64,000 nucleotides of DNA from assembly GCA_025980465.1 (NCBI GenBank), contig JAICXJ010000013.1, forward strand, positions 1 through 64,000, read 5' to 3'. The stretch is from Frankiales bacterium (GTDB lineage Bacteria > Actinomycetota > Actinomycetes > JAFAQI01). The position numbers and the translations under genes were made by a program. This document shows, one piece after another, positions 51,254-59,006 of this stretch. The notes below the pieces were generated by a model. That model did no database searches. It was not told the DNA's origin and saw nothing but the letters and a program-made list of their open reading frames with translations. Each line of letters starts with the position of its first letter. Positions within the stretch are counted from its first letter, which is position 1.

Positions 51254-52684
51254 ATGAGCGACGAGCTGCTCTCGCGGATGCGGGAGGTGGTCGGCCAGCA
51301 CAGCGAACCGTCGCTCGCCCGGCACGCGATCGGCACCGCCGCCATCGCGGACTGGTGCGATGCGATGGGCGAGGACAACCCCTGCTACACCGATCCGGAG
51401 TTCGCGGCGAAGTCGCGGCACGGCGGCATCGTGGCGCCACCCGCAACCCTCGACATCTGGACTCGGCCGGGATTGCCGGCGCAGGCCTCGCTCGCCCGCC
51501 GCTGCGGGAAGGACCCGCTGAGCCGCGTGATGGCGATGGTCGAGGCCGAGGGGTTCATCGGTGTCGTCGCCGTCAACAGCGAGCTGGAGTTCGCTCGATA
51601 TCTACGGCCAGGTGACCTGCTGCAAGGCGTCCAGGTGATGGAGGACGTCTCCGAGGAGAAGCAGACCGCACTCGGCATTGGGCACTTCGTCACCACCCGC
51701 ACCAAGTACTCGACCGTCGAGGGCGAGCACGTCGGCGATCTGCTGTTCCGGATCTTGAAGTTCCGGCCCGGCACCGGCGCGCGGCCCGCCGCGGCGACTG
51801 ACGACGAGCCGAAACCGCCGGATGCCTCACCCGCGCTGCGGCCGCGCCCGGCCATCAACCGTGACAACCAGGCGTTGTGGGATGGCTACCGCACGCACGA
51901 GCTGCGGTTGCCGCAGTGCCAGGGCTGCCAGCGGGTGTTCTTCCCGCCGTCGCCGCGGTGCGCACAGTGCGGCTCGTTCGACATGGCCTACGTCGTGTCA
52001 GAAGGCCACGGCACGGTCTACTCGCACGTCGCCGTCCACTACCCCCAGGCGCCCGGGTTCGCCTACCCCGTCCCGGTGGCCCTGGTCGAGCTCGATGAGG
52101 GACCGCGGATGGTGGCCGACCTGGTCGGTGTCAGCCGCGACCAACTCGAGATCGGGATGCCGGTCGAGGTCGACTGGCTGGACAGCCATCCGGCCGTGGT
52201 CGACGGCGCGACAGACTCCCGCGGGCCGGTGACGCTGCCGCGGTTCCGGCCGGCGGCACCGCCGCGGCGTACCGAAACCCGCACCGTCGGATCGGTCAGT
52301 GAAGGCGACCCGCTGCCGCTGTGGGTGTTGCCGATCACCCCGACCCGGATCGTCGCGGGAGCGCTCGCGACCCGCGACTTCCAAGACGTGCACCATGACC
52401 GCGACCTGGCCCACAAGAAGGGCTCGGCGGACACCTTTCTCAACATCAACACCTCGATGGGCTTCATGGAGCGCTACGTCTGCGACTGGGCCGGCCCGGA
52501 GGCCGTCGTCACTGCGCTTCGGGTCAAGCTTGGTGCCCCGGCGTACCCCTACCACCCGTTGACGTTCACCGGCTCGGTGAAATCCGTCGATGCCACGACC
52601 GGCCGGGTCGTGGTCGAGGTCGCGGCCACGAACACGCTCGGCAGACACGTCGCCGGCACGGTCGAGTTGGAGCTCAACCCGTGA
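51254..52684 (+). CDS. ChsH2-ChsH1 fusion: steroid enoyl-CoA hydratase with DUF35 domain
   Basis: A 476-residue protein in three parts. Residues 1-170 form a MaoC-like hotdog; residues 205-325 a DUF35 domain with zinc ribbon cysteines C222, C225, C236 and C239 and an OB fold; residues 350-476 a second MaoC hotdog with the catalytic DFQDVHHDRD (Asp375-His381 area). In M. tuberculosis the first two are ChsH2 (Rv3542c) and the last is ChsH1 (Rv3541c), separate genes forming the hydratase. Here they are one chain, next to Ltp2, which uses the DUF35 domain as partner. The function is hydration of the side-chain enoyl-CoA. Confidence 0.88.
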   Translation: MSDELLSRMREVVGQHSEPSLARHAIGTAAIADWCDAMGEDNPCYTDPEFAAKSRHGGIVAPPATLDIWTRPGLPAQASLARRCGKDPLSRVMAMVEAEGFIGVVAVNSELEFARYLRPGDLLQGVQVMEDVSEEKQTALGIGHFVTTRTKYSTVEGEHVGDLLFRILKFRPGTGARPAAATDDEPKPPDASPALRPRPAINRDNQALWDGYRTHELRLPQCQGCQRVFFPPSPRCAQCGSFDMAYVVSEGHGTVYSHVAVHYPQAPGFAYPVPVALVELDEGPRMVADLVGVSRDQLEIGMPVEVDWLDSHPAVVDGATDSRGPVTLPRFRPAAPPRRTETRTVGSVSEGDPLPLWVLPITPTRIVAGALATRDFQDVHHDRDLAHKKGSADTFLNINTSMGFMERYVCDWAGPEAVVTALRVKLGAPAYPYHPLTFTGSVKSVDATTGRVVVEVAATNTLGRHVAGTVELELNP

Positions 52685-53862
52685 GCAAGCACACCTACGC
52701 CGGGAAGGCCGCGATCGTCGGTATCGGGGCGACCGAGTTCTCGAAGGACTCCGGACGCAGTGAGTTGCGGCTTGCACTGGAGGCGTGCGCCGCGGCCTGT
52801 GACGATGCCGGCATCTCGCCGTCGCAGGTCGATGGGCTGTCGACGTTCACGATGGAGACCAACCCGGAGTCCGAGATCATGCGCGGGCTCGGGATCGACG
52901 AGTTGACGCATTTCAGCCGGATCCACTTCGGTGGCGGTGCGCCGTGCGCGACGATCCAGTACGCCGCGATGGCCGTCGCGACGGGGGTGTCGGACTACGT
53001 CATCGCGTATCGGGCCTTCAACGAGCGATCCGGTCGCCGGTTCGGCGCGGGGGTGCAGGACCGGCCGGCGGGCGCGACTGCAGAAGAGGCGCAGTTCGCC
53101 TGGACGTCACCGTTCGGTCTGCTCACGCCCGCCTCGTGGGTGGCGATGTTCGCGACGCGGATGATGCACGAGTACGGCGTCACCAGCCGCGACTTCGGGG
53201 CGGTTGCGGTTGCTGACCGGCGCCACGCGGCGAACAACCCGGCCGCACATTTCTACGGCCAGCCGATCACCATCGACGACCATCAGAACTCGCGTTGGAT
53301 CATCGAGCCGTTGCACCTGCTCGACTGCTGTCAGGAGACCGATGGCGGCCAGGCCATCCTCGTCACGTCGGTCGAGCGGGCGCGTGACCTCAAGCAGCCG
53401 GCAGTGATCATCGAGGCCGCAGCGCAGGGGATGGCGGATGACCAGCAGATGATGCGCTCGTTCTTCCGCGACTCACTCGTCGGGCTGCCCGAGATGGGCA
53501 CCTGCGCGCGACAGATCTGGGAGACCTCCGGGCTCGGACCGGACGACGTGAAGACGGCAGTGCTCTACGACCACTTCACGCCATTTGTGTTGGCCCAGCT
53601 CGAGGAGTTCGGGTTCTGCGGCCGCGGCGAGGCGAAGGACTTCATGGCGAACGGCAACATCGAGATCGGCGGCCGGCTGCCGGTCAACACCCACGGCGGT
53701 CAGCTCGGCGAGGCCTACCTCCACGGCATGAACGGCGTCGCCGAGGGAGTTCGCCAGGTCCGCGGTACCTCGGTCAATCAGGTCGAGCGCGCCGAGCATG
53801 TGCTCGTCACGGGCGGCACCGGTGTGCCGACGAGCGCCGTGATGCTGGGGGCCGATCGATGA
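52681..53862 (+). CDS. Ltp2-like thiolase-fold aldolase
   Basis: A 393-residue thiolase-superfamily protein of the lipid-transfer (SCP-x) type (KAAIVGIGATEFSKDSGRSE, HFGGGAPCATIQYAAMAVA, NTHGGQLGEAYLHGMNGV). In mycobacteria Ltp2, bound to the ChsH2 DUF35 domain, performs the retro-aldol cleavage that releases propionyl-CoA and leaves a 17-keto steroid. The GTG start overlaps the fusion gene stop, keeping stoichiometry with its partner domain. Confidence 0.88.
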   Translation: MSKHTYAGKAAIVGIGATEFSKDSGRSELRLALEACAAACDDAGISPSQVDGLSTFTMETNPESEIMRGLGIDELTHFSRIHFGGGAPCATIQYAAMAVATGVSDYVIAYRAFNERSGRRFGAGVQDRPAGATAEEAQFAWTSPFGLLTPASWVAMFATRMMHEYGVTSRDFGAVAVADRRHAANNPAAHFYGQPITIDDHQNSRWIIEPLHLLDCCQETDGGQAILVTSVERARDLKQPAVIIEAAAQGMADDQQMMRSFFRDSLVGLPEMGTCARQIWETSGLGPDDVKTAVLYDHFTPFVLAQLEEFGFCGRGEAKDFMANGNIEIGGRLPVNTHGGQLGEAYLHGMNGVAEGVRQVRGTSVNQVERAEHVLVTGGTGVPTSAVMLGADR

Positions 53863-54770
53863 AGCCGCTCATCCCGTCGTTCACCGGGGCCGAGCTGGAG
53901 CGGGGCGTTGCCCTCGTCACCGGGGCCGGCGTCGGGCTCGGGCGCGCCGAGGCGCTGGGGCTTGCTGCCGCCGGCGCGAAGGTCGTCGTCAACGACATCG
54001 GCGAGGCCGCGGAGTCGGTCGCGGCCGAGATAGCCGCCGCTGGTGGCGAGGCGGTCGGCGTACCGGGCGACATCGGCGACTGGGACTTCGCGACCACGCT
54101 GGTACGCACTGCCATCGACACCTACGGCGACCTCAACATCCTCGTCAACAACGCCGGCGTGCTGCGTGACCGGATGATCTTCGGCATGTCGGCCGAGGAG
54201 TGGGACACCGTGATCCGGGTGCACCTTCGGGGACACGCCGCTACCTGTCAGGCGGCGACGGCGTACTGGCGGAACCAGTCCAAGGCGACCGACTCGCCGC
54301 AGTGGGCGCGGGTGATCAACACGGCGTCTGAGGCGTTCTTGTTCGGATCGCCCGGTCAGCCCAACTACTCCGCGGCGAAGGCCGGGATCGCTGCGCTGAC
54401 GTTGTCGGTCGCGCACGGTTGCGGCAGGTACGGCGTGCGCGCGAACGCGTTGGCGCCGCGTGCCCGCACCGCGATGACCGAGGCGACCTTCCCGCCGCCG
54501 CCCGAGGGCGACGAGGTCGACCCGTGGGCCGTCGAGCACGTCGTACCGGTCGTCGTCTGGTTGGGAACGAGGGCCGCCGACCACGTCTCCGGCAACGTCT
54601 TCGTGGTGTACGGCGGCAAGGTCGGCGTCATGGCGGCACCGACGCTCGACCGCTCGTTCGGGACGGTCAACGAAACCTGGACGGTCGACGAACTGGAGAA
54701 GACCGTCGGCGCCTACCTAGGCGCCGGCGGCCGCCACACGTTCGCCGTCGGCAACGACCTGAAGCTGTAG
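53859..54770 (+). CDS. SDR-family dehydrogenase (17-beta-HSD4/Hsd4A-like)
   Basis: A 303-residue short-chain dehydrogenase. TGAGVGLGRA binds NAD(P), NNAG is intact, and the catalytic tyrosine and lysine are in PNYSAAKAG. A C-terminal extension of about 50 residues (TLDRSFGTVNETWTVDELEKTV) is typical of the 17-beta-hydroxysteroid dehydrogenase type 4 branch, which acts on 3-hydroxyacyl-CoA or 17-hydroxysteroid. The ATG overlaps the Ltp2 stop, so it is the third gene of the operon. Confidence 0.88.
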   Translation: MKPLIPSFTGAELERGVALVTGAGVGLGRAEALGLAAAGAKVVVNDIGEAAESVAAEIAAAGGEAVGVPGDIGDWDFATTLVRTAIDTYGDLNILVNNAGVLRDRMIFGMSAEEWDTVIRVHLRGHAATCQAATAYWRNQSKATDSPQWARVINTASEAFLFGSPGQPNYSAAKAGIAALTLSVAHGCGRYGVRANALAPRARTAMTEATFPPPPEGDEVDPWAVEHVVPVVVWLGTRAADHVSGNVFVVYGGKVGVMAAPTLDRSFGTVNETWTVDELEKTVGAYLGAGGRHTFAVGNDLKL

Positions 54771-54781
54771 TCGCGCCAGCG

Positions 54782-55000
54782 CTAGCGGGGGTCGGTCATC
54801 ACGCGGTCGACGATCACACTTACCCGCCGCTCGAGTTCGTCGGCCGACTCGGTGGACTGCCACACGATGGCGACCTCCTCGGACACGAGCCGGTAGGTGA
54901 AATACACCTCTAGCCAGTTCATCAGAAGCGTCAGCCCGAACAGCCCGGGGATGAGCAGCAACGAGACCAGCCACCACGGTGACATCATCGCGGTGACCAT
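54782..55000 (-). CDS. Small membrane protein, function unknown
   Basis: A 72-residue protein with one hydrophobic helix (WLVSLLLIPGLFGLTLLMNWLEVYF) and an acidic/basic C-terminal segment (SADELERRVSVIVDRVM). Not recognised. It is convergent with the SDR gene, 11 bases apart. No convincing ribosome site precedes the ATG, so confidence rests on composition and on the gap it fills. Confidence 0.55.
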   Translation of the reverse strand: MVTAMMSPWWLVSLLLIPGLFGLTLLMNWLEVYFTYRLVSEEVAIVWQSTESADELERRVSVIVDRVMTDPR

Positions 55001-55066
55001 AAACTGGCCGGCTCGGTCAGCGACTCCGAGCGTCCTGTCATGCCAGAGGCTTATCCGCTTTAGCGG

Positions 55067-56056
55067 TCAGCAATCGTCGCGGCCCTCACCACCTGCCGGT
55101 TCGCCGCGGCGTCGCGAACCGGGACCGGGGCGGGTGCCGAGCTCGGCGTGCGCCGTACCGCGGAGCGACCATTCCTGTTCGACTCGCCAGCGCCCGCGGA
55201 AGGTCTCGACTACGGCGTGGACGTCTGCGGTCTCGCTGTTGGTGCAGACGGCACCCGCACCGTCCGGATCGGTGTAGTCGAGGGTGACGCATCGATGGTC
55301 CGGCTGCGTGACGGTGGCGGTGAGCCGGCGCGCCCCGACGACGCCGCGGACCCGCCAGGTCGGTGACCCGAGCCGGGCCCGGAACAGCGGTGCCGCAAGC
55401 AGCGGGTTGGCCGGCCAGTCCGGCTGGCCTCGACGCCGTAGCTGCACGAACGACAGCGGCGGGATTCGCCGCATTCCGGGCCGGCGGCTGACCGCAACCA
55501 CGATCTCGAGAATGGTGTCGTCGTCGAGGTCGGCGTGCAGCCAGGCCCAACGCTGCGCGTTGCCATGACCGTAGATGTGCGCGACGTTGCCGACCCCGTC
55601 GAAGGGCAGGACCAGGCAGCCACTCCTGACGAAGCCGGCGAACGTTGCGCCCGGCGCGACCACGACGTGCGCGGAAGGCAGCGCTTCGCGCTCCCACATC
55701 GACCGCGGCAGCGTCCAGATCGGCGGCGCGTCGCTGGTGTAGGTGAGATCCCACTCGACGTGTTCGGACCTGCCACATAGCCGGCCCGGGCCGGACGTGG
55801 CAGCCGAACCCACCAGCCAGGTCGACGGCGCGTTCACAACCGTCGCCCGATCCGGCCCGAAGCGGGTGAGCTCCGGCGCTCCACCGGCCGGGTAATGGGC
55901 GATCCAGCCGTGGCTGTAGGGCTCGCCCTCGGTAGGCGCGACCCGCTCGTGATGGATCCAGATCCCGTCACCGGTACGCCGGTCCGTCGCAGTGGCGTAC
56001 CAGACCTCGAGGCGGCCACCCTGACCTCGCCATCGCGGAGCCGCCGGATCCATCAT
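55067..56056 (-). CDS. Uncharacterised 329-residue protein beside the GMC oxidoreductase
   Basis: I do not recognise a family. The sequence is rich in Trp, Arg and Gly with alternating short beta-like strands (GIWIHHERVAPTEGEPYSHG, HVEWDLTYTSDAPPIW, GRWRVEQEW), which suggests a beta-barrel or lipocalin/CrtC-like two-lobed fold. It has no signal peptide. It is encoded 25 bases downstream of the GMC oxidoreductase and probably cotranscribed. TACTCT lies close before the two adjacent ATG codons at 56056/56053. Confidence 0.6.
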   Translation of the reverse strand: MMDPAAPRWRGQGGRLEVWYATATDRRTGDGIWIHHERVAPTEGEPYSHGWIAHYPAGGAPELTRFGPDRATVVNAPSTWLVGSAATSGPGRLCGRSEHVEWDLTYTSDAPPIWTLPRSMWEREALPSAHVVVAPGATFAGFVRSGCLVLPFDGVGNVAHIYGHGNAQRWAWLHADLDDDTILEIVVAVSRRPGMRRIPPLSFVQLRRRGQPDWPANPLLAAPLFRARLGSPTWRVRGVVGARRLTATVTQPDHRCVTLDYTDPDGAGAVCTNSETADVHAVVETFRGRWRVEQEWSLRGTAHAELGTRPGPGSRRRGEPAGGEGRDDC

Positions 56057-56081
56057 GCGCAGAGTATCTACTTCGGGGGAC

Positions 56082-57695
56082 CTACTTCGGGTGGTGAAGC
56101 GAGCCGCTGCCCGGCGGCGGCGTCTGGTCGGTGTGCACGTTGATCCCCACCTGATGCGCGTAGCGCACGATGTGGCGACTGGCCTGCTCGGCCAACGCGG
56201 CGATGGTCAGCGACGGGTTGACGCACAGCGACGTCGGCACCGACGAGCCGTCCGTCACGTACAACCCTGGATGGCCACGTAGCTGATGGGTCGGCTCGCA
56301 GGCCGAGATCGCGGGATCATCTCCGATCCGGCACGAGCTGAGTGGATGTGCCGTCAGTGCATTCGGCGTCGCGCTCCAGTCCAGATGGGTACCGATCCGG
56401 TCCTTCTCGATGATCGACTTGATCGCCCGGTCGGAGCGGGCCCACGCCTTGCGAGTGCGCGCAGTCGGGTGGTAGGTGAGCAGCGACAGTGCGGCCGCGG
56501 AGTCAACCCGGATGAAGGCACCGGTCGGTGGGGGCGTGCCGAACACGCCCTCGTTGCCGTCCTCCACCATCGCGAGCAGCGTCAGCCACGACCGCCAGCG
56601 GTCGGTGAGCCGCTCCTTGCCGGGTCCGAACCAGTCGCCGCCCGGGCGCGCCTCGGACAGGATGTTCGTGATGGTGGGAAAGTAGATCTGCTGAAGCCCG
56701 TAACGGTCGCCGGCGCGGCGCTTCGGGTCGAGATAGTCATACGTCATCGAACCGATCGGCTTGCCGATCGGGAACGCCTCGTAGGCCACGCCGGGCTTGC
56801 GCTCGAGCTTCAACACCTCGTGCAGCTTGCGCTCGTCGAGGACGGCCATCGATACCCGGTCGCCGTTGGGCGAGAAGTAGCGGCCGACGGCACGTGGTAG
56901 GCCGCCGAGGGTGACCGCAGATCGTTGCAGGATCGCCGGCGTCGCCACTGCGCCTGCCGCGACGATCACGACCTTCGCCTCGATCACCCCGGCACCCGTG
57001 GTCAGCCGGTAGTCAGTTGCGTCGACGTTCGTGTAGCTGACGGCGTAGGAGTAACCGGGCGTTACTGCCGGGCTGATCAGCTGTACCTCGTGCAGCGGCC
57101 GGATGGCTGCGCCGTGCGCCTGTGCCGCCGGCAGGTAGTTGAGCAACATCGACCGCTTGGCGCCGAAGCGACAGCCGTTCAGCATCCAGTTGCAGTTCGT
57201 GCACTCGCGAAGGTTGACCGCGAGCGGCACCGGGTTGCAGGTATGGCCGGCGTGATGGCAGGCCGCCGCCCATACCCCGCCGGCGTACGGCACGTCATCC
57301 CAGGTCTGCTCAGCGACCGGCAGCGTGTGCTCAACCACGTCGTACCAGCGATCCAACAGCTCGCGCGTGAAGGACTTCGGCCAGATCCGACGTCCGCTCG
57401 CGTCGCGTCGGCGAAAGACGAACGATGGCGCGCGGAGCGCCGCAGCGAAGTAGACGACACTCGAGCCGCCGACGCAGTTGCCGGCGACGATGCTGACCCC
57501 GTTCGCGGTGATGTAGTCGACGATGCGGGTGTAGGTCCCGATCTGCAGCGAGTGCTCGAAGTCCTGGGTCTCCAGCCACGGCCCGCGTTCGAGGACGACG
57601 ACTTTGGCGCCCGCCGCTGCGAGTCGGTACGCCGGGATCGCGCCGCCGGGGCCCGACCCGATGACCAGGACGTCGGTCGTTTCGATGACACTCAC
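56082..57695 (-). CDS. GMC-family FAD oxidoreductase with a cysteine cluster
   Basis: A 537-residue glucose-methanol-choline oxidoreductase. The FAD loop VIGSGPGGAIPAYRLAAAG begins near residue 11, and the C-terminal HPLSSCRIG and NPSLTIAALAEQASRHI carry family active-site features. CTNCNWMLNGCRFGAK near residue 165 (C-x2-C-x6-C) resembles the iron-sulfur-binding segment of membrane-linked GMC dehydrogenases. Without its own signal peptide, it may ride with the Tat protein encoded upstream, whose stop overlaps its GTG. The substrate may be a sterol, long-chain alcohol or polyol. Confidence 0.85.
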   Translation of the reverse strand: MSVIETTDVLVIGSGPGGAIPAYRLAAAGAKVVVLERGPWLETQDFEHSLQIGTYTRIVDYITANGVSIVAGNCVGGSSVVYFAAALRAPSFVFRRRDASGRRIWPKSFTRELLDRWYDVVEHTLPVAEQTWDDVPYAGGVWAAACHHAGHTCNPVPLAVNLRECTNCNWMLNGCRFGAKRSMLLNYLPAAQAHGAAIRPLHEVQLISPAVTPGYSYAVSYTNVDATDYRLTTGAGVIEAKVVIVAAGAVATPAILQRSAVTLGGLPRAVGRYFSPNGDRVSMAVLDERKLHEVLKLERKPGVAYEAFPIGKPIGSMTYDYLDPKRRAGDRYGLQQIYFPTITNILSEARPGGDWFGPGKERLTDRWRSWLTLLAMVEDGNEGVFGTPPPTGAFIRVDSAAALSLLTYHPTARTRKAWARSDRAIKSIIEKDRIGTHLDWSATPNALTAHPLSSCRIGDDPAISACEPTHQLRGHPGLYVTDGSSVPTSLCVNPSLTIAALAEQASRHIVRYAHQVGINVHTDQTPPPGSGSLHHPK

Positions 57696-58396
57696 CGCGG
57701 GTTACCGCCCGGCGTCGTGTGGGGATGGCGACGAGCGAGCTTGCGGCGGTAGGAGAAGTCCGGAAACCGCCAGAGGCCGTCGCGGTCGGGCTTCGGAAAC
57801 CCGATCGCCTTCAGTCCGGGATGACCGTCGCGGACCGCCTTGGCCGTCGGGAGGTAGCCGGCGGTGTGGTAGGCGAGGAACACCAGACCGGCGAATGCGA
57901 ACCAGAACAGCTGTTCGTCGCCGGATTCCTTCTTGCCGTTCAGCAGATGGTCGAGCATCGCCTTGCGATGGTGGTAGGAGAGCCCGACGAACGGCGGCAG
58001 CGTCGGATCGACGCTCGTCTGGTGTGACGCGATGTAAGCGACGGCTGCGGCATCGAGCGCGGCGACGAATGCCGGCAGCGCCGGCGCGACGCCGACCGGG
58101 CCGAAGCGCATGAACGGCAGCGCGCCCGCCTGAACCGCTCCGGCCTGATGCGAGACGCCCGCGACCGCGTAGTCGGCGGCGTACCGCTTGTGCCCTGGGA
58201 TCAGGGTGTCGGCGAACGCCTCGATCGTCATCGTCAGCGGGTCCGACGTCAGCCCGTCCGGCCCGGCGCTCGGGCGGGCGTCCGCGGCATCGGAATTCGG
58301 CGTGACTGCGTCGACCAGCGACATCCCAGTCGCCCCGATCGAGGCGAGCCACAACAGCTGTCGTCGCGTCAGCGACACAGCGTCCTCACCGGGCAC
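57692..58396 (-). CDS. Tat-targeted small subunit (gluconate 2-dehydrogenase subunit 3/DUF5987-like)
   Basis: A 234-residue protein with a twin-arginine leader (LTRRQLLWLASIGATGMS) and then MTIEAFADTLIPG, the start typical of gluconate 2-dehydrogenase subunit 3 relatives. In FAD-glucose and gluconate dehydrogenases such gamma subunits carry the Tat signal that exports the flavoprotein. It overlaps the GMC gene by four bases, supporting a complex. A GTG at 58378 is a possible alternative start, directly at the signal peptide. Confidence 0.8.
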   Translation of the reverse strand: MPGEDAVSLTRRQLLWLASIGATGMSLVDAVTPNSDAADARPSAGPDGLTSDPLTMTIEAFADTLIPGHKRYAADYAVAGVSHQAGAVQAGALPFMRFGPVGVAPALPAFVAALDAAAVAYIASHQTSVDPTLPPFVGLSYHHRKAMLDHLLNGKKESGDEQLFWFAFAGLVFLAYHTAGYLPTAKAVRDGHPGLKAIGFPKPDRDGLWRFPDFSYRRKLARRHPHTTPGGNPR

Positions 58397-58408
58397 CGCG
58401 TCATCGCA

Positions 58409-58960
58409 TCAGCAGGGGATCGGCGCCGGCAGCACCAGGGTTGCTCCGCCGCCTGATCCGGAGCCGCCGTACTTGCGGATTTCGTGGGCCACGGGTGGGC
58501 TCAGCGTGGCGATGGCGGCCGCCGCCTGCGCCGCGCCTACCGGCTGGCCGGCGATCCGGAAGTGGCGGAGGATCGCGCCGCCGATGCCCGTCTTGAGGTC
58601 CCACCAGTAGCTACCGTCCCACTGCACGAGGGGGCGCATGCCGCGGTCGATCCTGATCCGCCAGTGGTCCCGCTGCCAGTACTGGCACTTCCCCGCAACA
58701 GCGAACCGTGCCGGCTCGGCCAGCAGGAACCGGATCGCGCCGCCGTTGTCGATCGTGATGTCACGCTTGTTGTAAACGACGCACAGCGGGTCGTCCGTCA
58801 GCGTCAGCGGGTTGGGCGCGATGCCGTTTCCGTAGTGGTGGACGACTTCGCACCGGAAGGTCGGCGACTGGTACGGCGCGAGACCCGGGGCGGCCGACGC
58901 GCCGTTCAGGCTCGTGGCGAGCACGCAGCTCAGCGCAACGAGTACGGCGAGGCGGCGCAC
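58409..58960 (-). CDS. Secreted protein of unknown function with the GMC/Tat pair
   Basis: A 183-residue protein with a Sec signal peptide (VRRLAVLVALSCVLATSLNGASA, cleavage before APG). The mature part has four cysteines and many aromatic residues (CEVVHHYGNG, CQYWQRDHWRIRIDRG, GSYWWDLKTG) and ends in a Gly/Ser-rich tail. I do not know the family. It stands 12 bases upstream of the Tat subunit gene on the same strand, where known three-part dehydrogenases have a cytochrome gene, but it has no CxxCH heme motif. Confidence 0.72.
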   Translation of the reverse strand: MRRLAVLVALSCVLATSLNGASAAPGLAPYQSPTFRCEVVHHYGNGIAPNPLTLTDDPLCVVYNKRDITIDNGGAIRFLLAEPARFAVAGKCQYWQRDHWRIRIDRGMRPLVQWDGSYWWDLKTGIGGAILRHFRIAGQPVGAAQAAAAIATLSPPVAHEIRKYGGSGSGGGATLVLPAPIPC

Positions 58961-59006
58961 CCGAGAAGTATTCGCCGGTTGTGCGGCGCGTCCTCCTGCG
59001 CCGGCC

